Positions 1 to 7,652 of a stretch of 20,374 nucleotides of DNA are shown here, piece after piece. The notes beneath the pieces were generated by a model that saw only the letters and a list, made by a program, of their open reading frames with translations, was not told the DNA's origin and searched no databases. Each line of letters starts with the position of its first letter. Within the stretch, counting starts at the first letter, position 1. The translations under genes and the position numbers were made by a program. Source of the stretch: JBELMB01 sp042088665 (GTDB lineage: Bacteria; Pseudomonadota; Alphaproteobacteria; Rhodobacterales; Rhodobacteraceae); the NCBI GenBank assembly GCA_042088665.1, contig JBELMB010000089.1:1-20374 (forward strand), written 5' to 3'.

Positions 1-665
1 CGATCTACGCCGCCTACCGTCGTCACGCCGAGTATCTGCTAGAGGAGGGTGCCAGCCCCGAGGAGGTGGACCGCGCTGCGACGGATTTCGGCTTTGCCAT
101 GGGGCCCTTTGCCGTGGGCGATATGTCCGGCCTCGATATCGCTTGGAATATGCGCAAGCGGCAGGCCGCGACGCGCGATCCTGGCGCGCGCTATGTCGAT
201 ATTCCCGACCGTCTGTGTGAGGCGGGCCGCTTCGGGCGCAAGACCGGGGGCGGGTACTATGACTATGCGGGCGGCAAGGCGCAGCCGTCTCCGGCGGCCA
301 CTGAAATCATTGCCCAAGCGCGCGCCGCAAGGGGCATAACACCTCGGGCTTTCGCCCAACAAGACATACAAGACAGGCTTCTGGGTGCGATTCTCAACGA
401 GTCCGCCTTGGTTCTGTCCGAAGGCATCGCTGCACGCCCGGGCGATATCGATGTGACGCTGATCCATGGATACGGCTTCCCGCGCTGGCGGGGCGGGCCG
501 CTGTGGTGGGCGTCGGGTGAGGCCCCGGAGTGGATCGACACGATAACTGATGCGGTTACCCGAGCGGCTGGGGCGGGCTACAGAACCGGCAATGTCAATG
601 ACATGCTTCTTCCGCTGCGCGCCGAGAGGCAAGAAATTGAACAAAGGAAGTCCGGCCATGCGTGA
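1..665 (+). CDS. 3-hydroxyacyl-CoA dehydrogenase / enoyl-CoA hydratase fusion, C-terminal part (5' end outside window)
   Basis: The frame is open from base 3, so the gene begins outside the window; about 220 residues are visible. They match the C-terminal half of multifunctional beta-oxidation proteins (FadB/FadJ or peroxisomal type): a 3HAD C-terminal domain with FGFAMGPFAVGDMSGLDI, then a glycine-rich RKTGGGYYDY segment, then a second 3HAD-like repeat ending GDIDVTLIHGYGFPRWRGGP. The family oxidises 3-hydroxyacyl-CoA to 3-oxoacyl-CoA with NAD+ in the cytoplasm, and the fused form also hydrates enoyl-CoA. The last 8 bases overlap the thiolase start at 658, and thiolase uses exactly this enzyme's product, so the two are co-transcribed and functionally paired. 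It could serve fatty-acid or phenylacetate/aromatic-acid degradation; the missing N-terminus prevents a choice. Confidence 0.85.
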   Translation, partial: IYAAYRRHAEYLLEEGASPEEVDRAATDFGFAMGPFAVGDMSGLDIAWNMRKRQAATRDPGARYVDIPDRLCEAGRFGRKTGGGYYDYAGGKAQPSPAATEIIAQARAARGITPRAFAQQDIQDRLLGAILNESALVLSEGIAARPGDIDVTLIHGYGFPRWRGGPLWWASGEAPEWIDTITDAVTRAAGAGYRTGNVNDMLLPLRAERQEIEQRKSGHA

Positions 666-1863
666 CGTGTTTATCTGTGACTACATCCGAACACCTATCG
701 GGCGCTACGCGGGTGCGTTGTCTTCGGTGCGCGCCGATGATCTGGGGGCAGTGCCTCTGCGCGCCCTGATGGTCCGCAACAGCGCTGTGGATTGGGCGCA
801 GGTCGACGAAGTCATCTTTGGCTGCGCCAATCAGGCCGGGGAGGACAACCGCAACGTCGCGCGCATGTCCGCTTTGCTGGCCGGTCTGCCCGACACCGTG
901 CCTGGCACCACGATGAACCGGCTTTGCGGCTCGGGCATGGATGCGGTGATCACCGCCGCGCGCGCGATCCGCGCAGGCGAGACGGACCTGATGATCGCGG
1001 GCGGCGTGGAAAGCATGTCGCGCGCGCCCTTCGTGATGCCCAAGGCCGAGGCCGCGTTTTCCCGCGCCAACGTGGTTGAGGACACCACCATCGGCTGGCG
1101 CTTCATCAACCCGCTGATGAAGGCGCAATACGGCGTCGACAGCATGCCCGAGACCGCCGAGAACGTGGCCGAGGATTTCGATATTTCCCGCGAAGACCAG
1201 GACGCCTTTGCTCTGCGTTCGCAGCAAAAGGCCGTTGCGGCCATGGCCAGTGGCAGGCTGGCAGCAGAGATCACGCCGGTCAGCATCCCGCAGCGCAGGG
1301 GCGATCCGCGAGTGGTCGACACCGATGAACATCCGCGTCCCGAAACGACGCTGGACGCGCTGGGCACACTCCGCGCGCCTTTCCGCGAGGGCGGATCGGT
1401 CACGGCGGGCAATGCCTCGGGCGTGAACGACGGGGCAGCAGCGCTGATCCTTGCCTCCGAGGCCGCGGTCAAGGCCCATGGCCTGACCCCCATCGCGCGC
1501 GTGTTGGGGGGCGCCACGGCGGGTGTTGCGCCGCGGATCATGGGGTTCGGGCCTGCGCCTGCCTCAAGGAAACTTATGGCGCGGCTGGGGCTGGCGCAGA
1601 CCGATTTCGATGTGATCGAGTTGAACGAGGCCTTTGCAAGTCAGGGTCTTGCCACGCTGCGTGCGCTTGGCATTGCGGATGACGATCCGCGCGTGAACCC
1701 GAATGGCGGCGCGATTGCGCTGGGCCATCCTCTGGGCATGTCAGGCGCGCGGATCGTCGGGACAGCGGCGCTGGAACTGCAGGCCGCGGGCGGCAAGCGC
1801 GCGCTGTCCACGATGTGTATCGGTGTCGGTCAGGGCATTGCTGCGGTGATCGAGGCGGTCTGA
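658..1863 (+). CDS. pcaF: Beta-ketoadipyl-CoA thiolase (acetyl-CoA acetyltransferase family)
   Basis: A 401-residue thiolase. The N-terminus MRDVFICDYIRTPIGRY and the VEDTTIGWRFINPLMKAQYG segment are characteristic of the PcaF/PaaJ branch, which cleaves 3-oxoadipyl-CoA to succinyl-CoA and acetyl-CoA. The catalytic residues are in place: acyl-accepting Cys90 in NRLCGSGMD, His357 in GHPLGMSGAR and Cys387 in CIGVGQG. The ATG at 658 is preceded by an AAAGGAAG ribosome site and overlaps the upstream dehydrogenase by 8 bases; a longer open frame upstream lacks family similarity. The gene ends 15 bases from the convergent end of the ADP-ribosylglycohydrolase-like gene. The presence of pcaGH about 13 kb away supports a beta-ketoadipate role, but the adjacent 3-hydroxyacyl-CoA dehydrogenase fits the phenylacetate pathway (PaaJ) equally well. 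Confidence 0.9.
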   Translation: MRDVFICDYIRTPIGRYAGALSSVRADDLGAVPLRALMVRNSAVDWAQVDEVIFGCANQAGEDNRNVARMSALLAGLPDTVPGTTMNRLCGSGMDAVITAARAIRAGETDLMIAGGVESMSRAPFVMPKAEAAFSRANVVEDTTIGWRFINPLMKAQYGVDSMPETAENVAEDFDISREDQDAFALRSQQKAVAAMASGRLAAEITPVSIPQRRGDPRVVDTDEHPRPETTLDALGTLRAPFREGGSVTAGNASGVNDGAAALILASEAAVKAHGLTPIARVLGGATAGVAPRIMGFGPAPASRKLMARLGLAQTDFDVIELNEAFASQGLATLRALGIADDDPRVNPNGGAIALGHPLGMSGARIVGTAALELQAAGGKRALSTMCIGVGQGIAAVIEAV

Positions 1864-1878
1864 CGCGCCTCGCGCAGT

Positions 1879-2835
1879 TCAGTCCTGTCCACCGCCAAGA
1901 TGCTCGCAGTCCTGCCAAATAGCGGCTCCGTCCTGCAAGGTCAGGGCCCAGCCAAGCGGGATGCCAGAGGGTGTTGCGATGCCGTGCACGGCACCCATGG
2001 CCGCGCCGATAAAGATCGATCGGCCCGCGCTGTCGCCGCCTGCCAGAATGTTGCGCTCGACCGCCTCGGCATAGCCGGTACTGTGTTTGAGGATGTGGAA
2101 TGCAATCGGGCCCGCGGTGGGCAAGTGGCACGCGCGGCCCATGACGCCGGCGTAGTCGGTTGAGTTGTCATCAGAGGTGGACAGCGCCCCGGTGAGATCG
2201 GCGCGGATGGCCTCGTCCGACGCGGCGGCCGCCGCGTCAAGGCTTTCGTCCAAAGGCGCCCCGCCCAGAACGCGGGTCAGAACATCGGCAAAGGCCGCGC
2301 CGTAGGCGGCAGCGATGTCGTTCACATTGGTCACCTGCATCGCTTTGGTCATCATCTGGGGCAGATCGGCCTGATCGTGGTAGCGCGCGACAATCGCGGG
2401 CAGACGGGCCACGGCAGGGTTCTGATCATCGTCGATGCCGGAGGGCGATTGCTCGGCCAAGATGTTGTTCAGTGCGGCGCGTGTCGGGCGGTCAATATAG
2501 CCTTGGTAGCGCCCGCCCGGGCCGAAATGCGCGACAAAGGCCTTTTGATAGGCCGCGACGTCAAATGCGCCGCCATTGGCGTTCATGGACTGGATGGTCA
2601 GCAGAAGCGCTTCGCCATATTGGGTCAACATGCCGTTGTCGCGTCCGCCATGGGCAAAGTAGCCCTTGGTGCCTTCGTAGTTGGCGGCGTCGACCGGCGT
2701 GAAGGCAGAGCGCCCGTTCTGGCGGGCGGCGATGTCGGCAATCCGCGCGGGATCGTAAATCCAGTGCAGTCCAAGGCAGGCGGCATCGGCGATCAAGGCG
2801 CCGAAAAGCATGTCAGAGGGTTTGGATTGGGTCAT
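1879..2835 (-). CDS. ADP-ribosylglycohydrolase (DraG/J1-crystallin-like) family protein
   Basis: A 318-residue protein of the all-helical ADP-ribosylglycohydrolase fold: FGALIADAACLGLHWIYDP at residues 11-29, a central DDDQN at 135-139, and LAGGDSAGRSIFIGAAMGAVHG near 264-285. Active DraG-type enzymes carry an N-terminal acidic cluster and a C-terminal GGDxD; here the latter reads GGDSAGR, with the second acidic residue missing, as in the J1-crystallin-like branch. De-ADP-ribosylation should therefore not be assumed. The ATG at 2835 has an AAGGA site six bases upstream. It is the last gene of the long minus-strand run, 82 bases after the crotonase gene, and faces the thiolase gene. Its place in a catabolic operon hints at a metabolic rather than regulatory substrate, which is inference. 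Confidence 0.8.
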   Translation of the reverse strand: MTQSKPSDMLFGALIADAACLGLHWIYDPARIADIAARQNGRSAFTPVDAANYEGTKGYFAHGGRDNGMLTQYGEALLLTIQSMNANGGAFDVAAYQKAFVAHFGPGGRYQGYIDRPTRAALNNILAEQSPSGIDDDQNPAVARLPAIVARYHDQADLPQMMTKAMQVTNVNDIAAAYGAAFADVLTRVLGGAPLDESLDAAAAASDEAIRADLTGALSTSDDNSTDYAGVMGRACHLPTAGPIAFHILKHSTGYAEAVERNILAGGDSAGRSIFIGAAMGAVHGIATPSGIPLGWALTLQDGAAIWQDCEHLGGGQD

Positions 2836-2917
2836 GACGTATCCTTGGGTGTGGGGCGGGCTGCCGTTCGGGTTGGATCATAGACGCGGGCGGTGGCAAT
2901 GCCACGGTCAACCCGGC

Positions 2918-3718
2918 CTATTTGCCGGTGAAGGTACCGTCGCGCCGCTCCAACAGGGCGGCCACAGCTTCGGCATGATCCTCGGTCTGATGCACGGCGC
3001 CCTGATAGGCCGCCGAGAGTTCAAGCACCTGATCCAGCGACGCCACCGTTCCTTCGCGCATCAGGCGTTTGGTCAGGCGCAGCTGTCGCGGGGGATTGCG
3101 GGCGATGCGGCGCGCCAGGTCCATGGCCGCGGCCATCAACCCGTCGGGCGGTGTGACCCGGGACACCAGCCCCCAGTCCAGCGCCGTCTGCGCATCGATG
3201 GGATCGGCGGTAAAGGCCATCTCGGCGGCGCGTGACAGACCCACCTGGCGCGGCAGGATCCAGGCGCCGCCATCGCCCGAGATGATGCCGACGTTCACGA
3301 AGTTCTCGGCAAAGACCGCCGTTTCGGAGGCGATCCGGATATCGCAGAACAGCGTCAGGTCGCAGCCTGCGCCATAGGCGGGGCCATTGACGGCGGCGAT
3401 CATCGGAACCTCGACAGTCCAGACCGCCTTGGCGACCCTCTGGATGCCGGCGCGATAGGCGTTGCGCACGGCGATGGCGTCGCCCGCAAAGATGCCTTCC
3501 TTGTCGCGCATGTGCTTGAGGTTGCCACCGGAAGAGAACGCCTTGCCCGCGCCGGTCAGGATGGCGCAGCGGATCGACTGGTCGGTGTTCAGCCAGTCCA
3601 TCGCGGCGCAGATCTCGGCCACCATGTCCGCATCCGTGATCGGGTTGCGCAGCTCCGGCATGTTTAGCGTCAGCGTCGCGATGCCGTCCGCCTGGGTGAT
3701 GAGGAGCTTTTCGGCCAT
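2918..3718 (-). CDS. Enoyl-CoA hydratase/isomerase (crotonase) family protein
   Basis: A 266-residue crotonase-fold protein. The two oxyanion-hole segments are clear: AGKAFSSGGNLKHM (residues 57-70) and AAVNGPAYGAGCD (108-120), followed by GIISGDGGAWILPR (144-157). The two catalytic glutamates of classical hydratases (Glu144 and Glu164 of rat mitochondrial enoyl-CoA hydratase, 20 residues apart) align with Asp120 and Phe140, so simple hydratase chemistry is doubtful; an isomerase, hydrolase or lyase on an acyl-CoA is possible. I chose the ATG at 3718 because the 35 codons upstream in the same frame lie over the NIPSNAP gene and show no similarity. It starts two bases after the NIPSNAP stop, so the two are coupled. 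Confidence 0.85.
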   Translation of the reverse strand: MAEKLLITQADGIATLTLNMPELRNPITDADMVAEICAAMDWLNTDQSIRCAILTGAGKAFSSGGNLKHMRDKEGIFAGDAIAVRNAYRAGIQRVAKAVWTVEVPMIAAVNGPAYGAGCDLTLFCDIRIASETAVFAENFVNVGIISGDGGAWILPRQVGLSRAAEMAFTADPIDAQTALDWGLVSRVTPPDGLMAAAMDLARRIARNPPRQLRLTKRLMREGTVASLDQVLELSAAYQGAVHQTEDHAEAVAALLERRDGTFTGK

Positions 3719-3720
3719 GG

Positions 3721-4050
3721 TTACTTCAGCGTGGAAAAAGCGGTTGGCGCAAGGAAGCTGGAGGCGATATTGGCCACAACCTCGCCGTGAACACGTTGAT
3801 GCTCGGCGCGGGCGGCGACCCATTCGGGATCACTGGCGAAGGTGTTCCAAAGCCGTTCTCGTTCCTCAAGGCTTTCCCACGCCAGAAAATAGGTCAGATC
3901 GTGGTTCGAGGGCCCGACAAGCGTTGTGAAAAATCCTGATGGGCGCAGGCCGATCCGCTCCCAGATCTTCAGGGTTGTCGTCTCGAAGCGTTGCAACAGG
4001 GCGGGCATGCCGCCGGGCACGCAAGAGTAGACGCGCATTTCGTAGATCAT
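3721..4050 (-). CDS. NIPSNAP family protein
   Basis: A 109-residue dimeric alpha/beta-barrel (ferredoxin-like) domain: MIYEMRVYSCVPGGMPALL at the start, then LTYFLAWESLEERERLWNTF and DPEWVAARAE, the usual NIPSNAP landmarks. The ATG at 4050 has an AAGGAAG ribosome site directly upstream; the longer open frame above it has no similarity. NIPSNAP proteins have no settled biochemical role, but small ones of this length recur in bacterial aromatic and acyl-CoA catabolic operons, where they may be isomerases, monooxygenase-like enzymes or accessory proteins. Here it lies between the YciI-like gene and the crotonase gene, and is probably translated together with the latter. Confidence 0.8.
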   Translation of the reverse strand: MIYEMRVYSCVPGGMPALLQRFETTTLKIWERIGLRPSGFFTTLVGPSNHDLTYFLAWESLEERERLWNTFASDPEWVAARAEHQRVHGEVVANIASSFLAPTAFSTLK

Positions 4051-4175
4051 CTGGCTTCCTTTCCGGTTCGTATCCCGCAGGGGGCTTTGCGTTTGTGAAA
4101 AAATCGGCGCCGCAAAAATGCCTGTGTGCGCAGCTGATCGCGTCAGTCTTGCGTCCCCTGAGCGGCGAAGATCGT

Positions 4176-4547
4176 TTATGCGATGACGGCGGTTTGGTCG
4201 GAATAGCGCAGGGTGAAGGTCATGGATCCTTCGTTCAGTAACCACCTGTGCAGCGTGTATTGGCGCAAGCCCGCCTCGTGGAACGGATCGGCGTCGGCCA
4301 ATACGCGGGCGGCCGCTTCATCCTTGGCGCGCACGATGATCATGCCAGCTGTGGGCGTGGTGCCGCCGTCCTCGAATATTGGCCCCGCCCCAAAGAGCTG
4401 GCCCGTGCGTTCCATCTCAATCTGGTAGTCCAGATGGGCAGGCAGGAGCTCTTGCATGCCGGGCGCGCGGGCGGGGCGAGTGGTGATCACCCAAAGCGAC
4501 TGGCGCAGAAAAGAGGCGTATAATTCTTCGGGCGTTTTCGCGGCCAT
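4176..4547 (-). CDS. YciI-like protein (dimeric alpha/beta-barrel)
   Basis: A 123-residue protein with the YciI/muconolactone-isomerase-like ferredoxin fold. Visible landmarks are LWVITTRPARAPGMQELLPAHLDY (residues 18-41), with the His-x-Asp characteristic of YciI proteins, a GAGPIFEDGG strand-turn, and ADADPFHEAGLRQYTLHRW, with the conserved DPF-H pair. YciI domains have been proposed to act in ring-cleavage pathways such as chlorohydroquinone/chlorocatechol breakdown, so the family suits the operon, but the reaction is unknown. The ATG at 4547 is followed in frame by AAK TPEELYASFL, a plausible N-terminal helix. A 125-base gap separates it from the NIPSNAP gene; I see no gene or strong hairpin in that gap. 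Confidence 0.78.
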   Translation of the reverse strand: MAAKTPEELYASFLRQSLWVITTRPARAPGMQELLPAHLDYQIEMERTGQLFGAGPIFEDGGTTPTAGMIIVRAKDEAAARVLADADPFHEAGLRQYTLHRWLLNEGSMTFTLRYSDQTAVIA

Positions 4548-4576
4548 GGCATCGCTCCGGTGCAGAAGGATGGGGA

Positions 4577-4602
4577 TCGGCCCGCTGAATGCGGCGGGCC
4601 GA
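4577..4602 (-). terminator. GC-rich hairpin after tctC
   Basis: A perfect inverted repeat with 9-base arms TCGGCCCGC and GCGGGCCGA and an 8-base loop, 10 bases past the tctC stop. On the minus strand it is followed by TCCCCATCC rather than a T-run, so it may be a weak or Rho-assisted terminator, or an mRNA 3'-end stabiliser that separates transporter from downstream genes. Confidence 0.55.
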
Positions 4603-4611
4603 GATGTGTAT

Positions 4612-5574
4612 TTAGCGACGCTCGATCTTGGCCTCGTTGATCACCTCGGTCCAGACAGCGATCTGACGTTCGACCAGCGCTTTGAGCTCTTCGCCGGTGG
4701 AGCCTTGGGGGTTGGCACCAAGAGCCGCGATCTGGGCCTGCACCTCTTCCATGGCCATGACCCTTGCGATCTCGGTTGACAATGTGGCCTCAACATTCTC
4801 GGGCAGGCCTGCGGGCGCTCCGAGACCGGTCCAGGAAATCACATCAAAGCCTTCCGCCACGGTTTCGTTTACCGTCGGCACGTCCTCGAAGCCCGGCCAC
4901 CGATCTGCCGAGGTTACAGCGAGGATGTCATAGACACCTGCATCTGCCTGACCCTTGATCACGGTGCCGGTGTCGATGATCAGGTTCACCTCGCCGCCCA
5001 TGAGCGCGGTGCTGGCTGCGGCCCCGCCCTTGTAGGGGACGTGGATGAATTCTGCGCCCGTCTCAAGGCCCAGAAGTTCACCGGTCAGATGCTGGGTGGA
5101 CCCCACGCCGGAATGCCCGATCACGATCGAGCCGGGGTTGGCCTTGGCCGCCTCGATCATCGCATCGATCGACTCGTATTCCCCGGCGCGCGCGGCGATG
5201 AAGAAGGGGAACTGGCCCAGCGTGGACAAGAAGGTGTAGTCTTCCACAGGCTCGAACGGCAGTTGCTTGTACAGCGCCGCGGCAACCGCGTGGCCACCGA
5301 CCAGCAACTGCATCGTGTAGCCATCGGGTGCCTCTCCCGAGACATAGCCCGACGCGACGGTCCCGCCGGCACCGGGGCGCGAATCCACGACCACCGGCTC
5401 GCCCAGGCCCTGGCTCATCTGTTCGGCCATGATCCGAGACACGGTGTCGGCATTGCCACCCGGTCCGAAGCCATGCACGATCCGCAAAGAACGGTCCGGA
5501 AAGCTGTCCTGCGCGAAGGCTGGCAGCGCCAGCGCAATCGTGAGGGGTATGGTTGTCATCAGAGTTCTAAACAT
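4612..5574 (-). CDS. tctC: Tripartite tricarboxylate transporter substrate-binding protein (TctC/Bug family)
   Basis: A 320-residue periplasmic binding protein. The first 21 residues form a Sec signal peptide, with cleavage likely after LPAFA. Bug-family signatures follow: SLRIVHGFGPGGNADTVSR, VVVDSRPGAGGTVASGYV, APDGYTM and FIHVPYKGGAAA. These proteins capture carboxylates (tricarboxylates, aromatic acids, dicarboxylates) and deliver them to the TctAB channel. I preferred the ATG at 5574 over the one seven codons upstream because a GGGAGGA ribosome site lies just before it. It follows tctA after 61 bases that include a small hairpin, which may set a separate, higher level of the binding protein. 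The ligand cannot be predicted from sequence; the operon suggests an aromatic or related organic acid. Confidence 0.92.
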   Translation of the reverse strand: MFRTLMTTIPLTIALALPAFAQDSFPDRSLRIVHGFGPGGNADTVSRIMAEQMSQGLGEPVVVDSRPGAGGTVASGYVSGEAPDGYTMQLLVGGHAVAAALYKQLPFEPVEDYTFLSTLGQFPFFIAARAGEYESIDAMIEAAKANPGSIVIGHSGVGSTQHLTGELLGLETGAEFIHVPYKGGAAASTALMGGEVNLIIDTGTVIKGQADAGVYDILAVTSADRWPGFEDVPTVNETVAEGFDVISWTGLGAPAGLPENVEATLSTEIARVMAMEEVQAQIAALGANPQGSTGEELKALVERQIAVWTEVINEAKIERR

Positions 5575-5615
5575 TGTCTTCCTCCCTTTGAACAAAGCCT
5601 TTTGGTGATTTTGAC

Positions 5616-5636
5616 GGCCCTTGGCTTTTCGGGGCC
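5616..5636 (-). repeat. Small inverted repeat in the tctA-tctC gap
   Basis: GGCCC and GGGCC arms enclose an 11-base spacer immediately after the tctA stop. The stem is short and no T-run follows on the minus strand. It could act as a processing or attenuating hairpin between permease and binding-protein genes; support is weak. Confidence 0.3.
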
Positions 5637-7150
5637 TAGCTTTCGGTTTCCGCCGGTCGTCCCGCAGACCGGTGGCGATTGCGAATGGCGGAAAAGATCG
5701 AGAACGCGATCAGCGCGGTTGTGCAGGCCAGCAGCACGGCGCTGATGGGGCGCTCTACAAAGATCATGAAGTCACCGCGGTAGATCAGCATGGTGCGGCG
5801 GAAGTTGTCCTCCAGAAGTGGACCGAGCACGAAGCCGAGCAGGACCGGCGCGGGCTCGAACCTGTAGCTTTTCATCAGGTAGCCGATGATGCCAAAGGCC
5901 AGCGTCAGAACGACGTCTGTCACGCTGGTGCGGTGTGAATAGACACCCACGCAGATCATCACGATGATGACCGGGTACAGCTTCTGATAGGGGATGCGCA
6001 GCAGCAGTACCCACAGCCGGATCAGCGGAATATTGATCAGCAGCAAGATGATGTTGCCCACGAAAAAGCTGGCGATCACACCCCAGAACAGCTGCGGCTC
6101 ATCCACCATCAGGCGCGGTCCGGGAATGATCCCGTTCAGGATCAGCGCCCCGATGATCAGCGCCATGACCGCATCGCCGGGAATGCCAAGGGTCAGGGTC
6201 GGGATGAACCCGGTCTGGGAGGCAGCGTTGTTCGCCGCTTCTGGCGCTGACAAGGCCGGCAGGTGCCCCTTGCCAAACCTCTCGGGCGTTTTGGAGGCCC
6301 GCTTTTCCGTGGCATAGGCCATGAAAGAGGCAATCGCCGCTCCGGTGCCCGGAAGCGCGCCGAAAAAGCTGCCTATGGCCGAGCCACGCAGGATCGGCCC
6401 GCCAAGGCTTTTGGCTTCCGCGCGCGTCGGAAGGATGTCGCGCAGCTTCAGATCAAGCCGCGGGGCAGGGCGCCCGTGGTGGCTGGCGTTGCGGATGATC
6501 TCGCTCACCCCGAACAGGCCCATCGCCAGCGACACCAGGCTGATGCCGTCGGCCAGTTCGGGCATCGCCACGAAGCGGTAGAAGCCCGTGGTGGCATCCG
6601 CGCCGACAAGCCCGAGGGCGATGCCCACAAGGACCATGGCAAAGGACCGCAGTTGCGATCCGGTGCCCACCAGCGAGGCCGCCAGCAGGCCCAGAACCAC
6701 CAGCATCGCATATTCCGGCGCGCCGAACCGCAGCGCGATGGAGGTCATCGGGATCGCCGCAAGCACCAGGATCGACACGCCGATCATCCCGCCGACAAAG
6801 GACGAGAAGGCGGCGACGAACAGCGCCAGCCCCGCCCGTCCCTGTTGCGCCAGCGGATAGCCCTCCAGACAGGTCACGACCGACGACGGCGTGCCCGGCA
6901 GGTTCAGCAGGATCGAGGCAATCGACCCGCCGTATTGCGAGCCATAGTAGATGCCCGCCAGCAGGATCATCGAGGTCGTGGCATCGAGGTAGAAGGTGAT
7001 CGGCAACAGCAGGGAAATCGCGGTGATCGCACCGATCCCCGGCAACACGCCGATCAGCTGCCCGATGAACACGCCTCCAAAGGCATAGATCAGCACATGT
7101 GGCTGCAGAACGACCGAAAGGCCAAGGAGGAACTGCTCGATCACGACCAC
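5636..7150 (-). CDS. tctA: Tripartite tricarboxylate transporter large permease (TctA)
   Basis: A 504-residue inner-membrane protein with about a dozen hydrophobic segments. TctA signatures include FGGVFIGQLIGVLPGIGAITAISLLLPITF (residues 24-53), YYGSQYGGSIASILLNLPGTPSSVVTCLEGYP and a repeat-related second half with GALPGTGAAIASFMAY and TLGIPGDAVMALIIGAL. It forms the main channel for sodium- or proton-driven uptake of carboxylates captured by TctC. Length is typical of the family. Its start overlaps the tctB stop by 10 bases, indicating translational coupling in the usual B-A order; tctC here comes last. Confidence 0.94.
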   Translation of the reverse strand: MVVIEQFLLGLSVVLQPHVLIYAFGGVFIGQLIGVLPGIGAITAISLLLPITFYLDATTSMILLAGIYYGSQYGGSIASILLNLPGTPSSVVTCLEGYPLAQQGRAGLALFVAAFSSFVGGMIGVSILVLAAIPMTSIALRFGAPEYAMLVVLGLLAASLVGTGSQLRSFAMVLVGIALGLVGADATTGFYRFVAMPELADGISLVSLAMGLFGVSEIIRNASHHGRPAPRLDLKLRDILPTRAEAKSLGGPILRGSAIGSFFGALPGTGAAIASFMAYATEKRASKTPERFGKGHLPALSAPEAANNAASQTGFIPTLTLGIPGDAVMALIIGALILNGIIPGPRLMVDEPQLFWGVIASFFVGNIILLLINIPLIRLWVLLLRIPYQKLYPVIIVMICVGVYSHRTSVTDVVLTLAFGIIGYLMKSYRFEPAPVLLGFVLGPLLEDNFRRTMLIYRGDFMIFVERPISAVLLACTTALIAFSIFSAIRNRHRSAGRPAETES

Positions 7151-7611
7151 CTCCAGAATGCCGGGATCGGCAGCTCTAGAATGACAAGGAACAACAGCCA
7201 GCCCGCAAAGGTCGCCAGTGCGGTGTAGATCACGATGGTCAGCGGTTTTGCCTGTCTGTCCGCAAACATTGAAACGGCGACTGCAAGGAACATCGACGGA
7301 ACCAATCCGGCCCTATCCACGAGCGCGGCAAAGATCAGCATGGCGGCCGACACAAAGATCAGGCCGCGCCAGTGGATGCCTTCGCCGCGCGCGATATCGG
7401 CGCTGCGCAGATCAATCGCGATGATCGCAACGGCCATCGCACAGATGAGAACCGCAATCGCGCGGGGCACGTATCCCGGACCCATCTGGGTCAGTTGACC
7501 CAGAGGATAGCTCCAGCTGATGACCAGCATTCCCAGCCCGACCGCCAGAAGCACGCCGCCGCTGAGGGCGCGTGACAGGGTCTTGGGCTGTGATTGGGCG
7601 TCTGGTGCCAT
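7141..7611 (-). CDS. tctB: Tripartite tricarboxylate transporter small permease (TctB)
   Basis: A 156-residue membrane protein with four hydrophobic stretches: ALSGGVLLAVGLGMLVISW, YVPRAIAVLICAMAVAIIAI, LIFVSAAMLIFAALVDRAG and the C-terminal ALATFAGWLLFLVILELP. The pattern MGPGYVPR after the first membrane segment is typical of TctB (GPGxFP). The poorly conserved small subunit assists TctA. The ATG at 7611 has a GGGGAGGGG ribosome site about eight bases upstream; the gap to the Ldh-family gene is 41 bases. Assignment relies on topology, the short motif and synteny with tctA and tctC. Confidence 0.88.
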   Translation of the reverse strand: MAPDAQSQPKTLSRALSGGVLLAVGLGMLVISWSYPLGQLTQMGPGYVPRAIAVLICAMAVAIIAIDLRSADIARGEGIHWRGLIFVSAAMLIFAALVDRAGLVPSMFLAVAVSMFADRQAKPLTIVIYTALATFAGWLLFLVILELPIPAFWRWS

Positions 7612-7652
7612 GAACGTTCCCCTCCCCGAGAACGATGAAGTTTCTGGTCGCG

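Noticed and set aside
39..1479. Minus-strand open frames opposite the dehydrogenase and thiolase genes
   Set aside because: Shadows of strongly supported plus-strand genes; no similarity.
6263..7228. 321-codon plus-strand open frame opposite tctA and tctB
   Set aside because: Arg/Gln/His-rich composition with no motif, while the minus strand encodes unmistakable transporter subunits.
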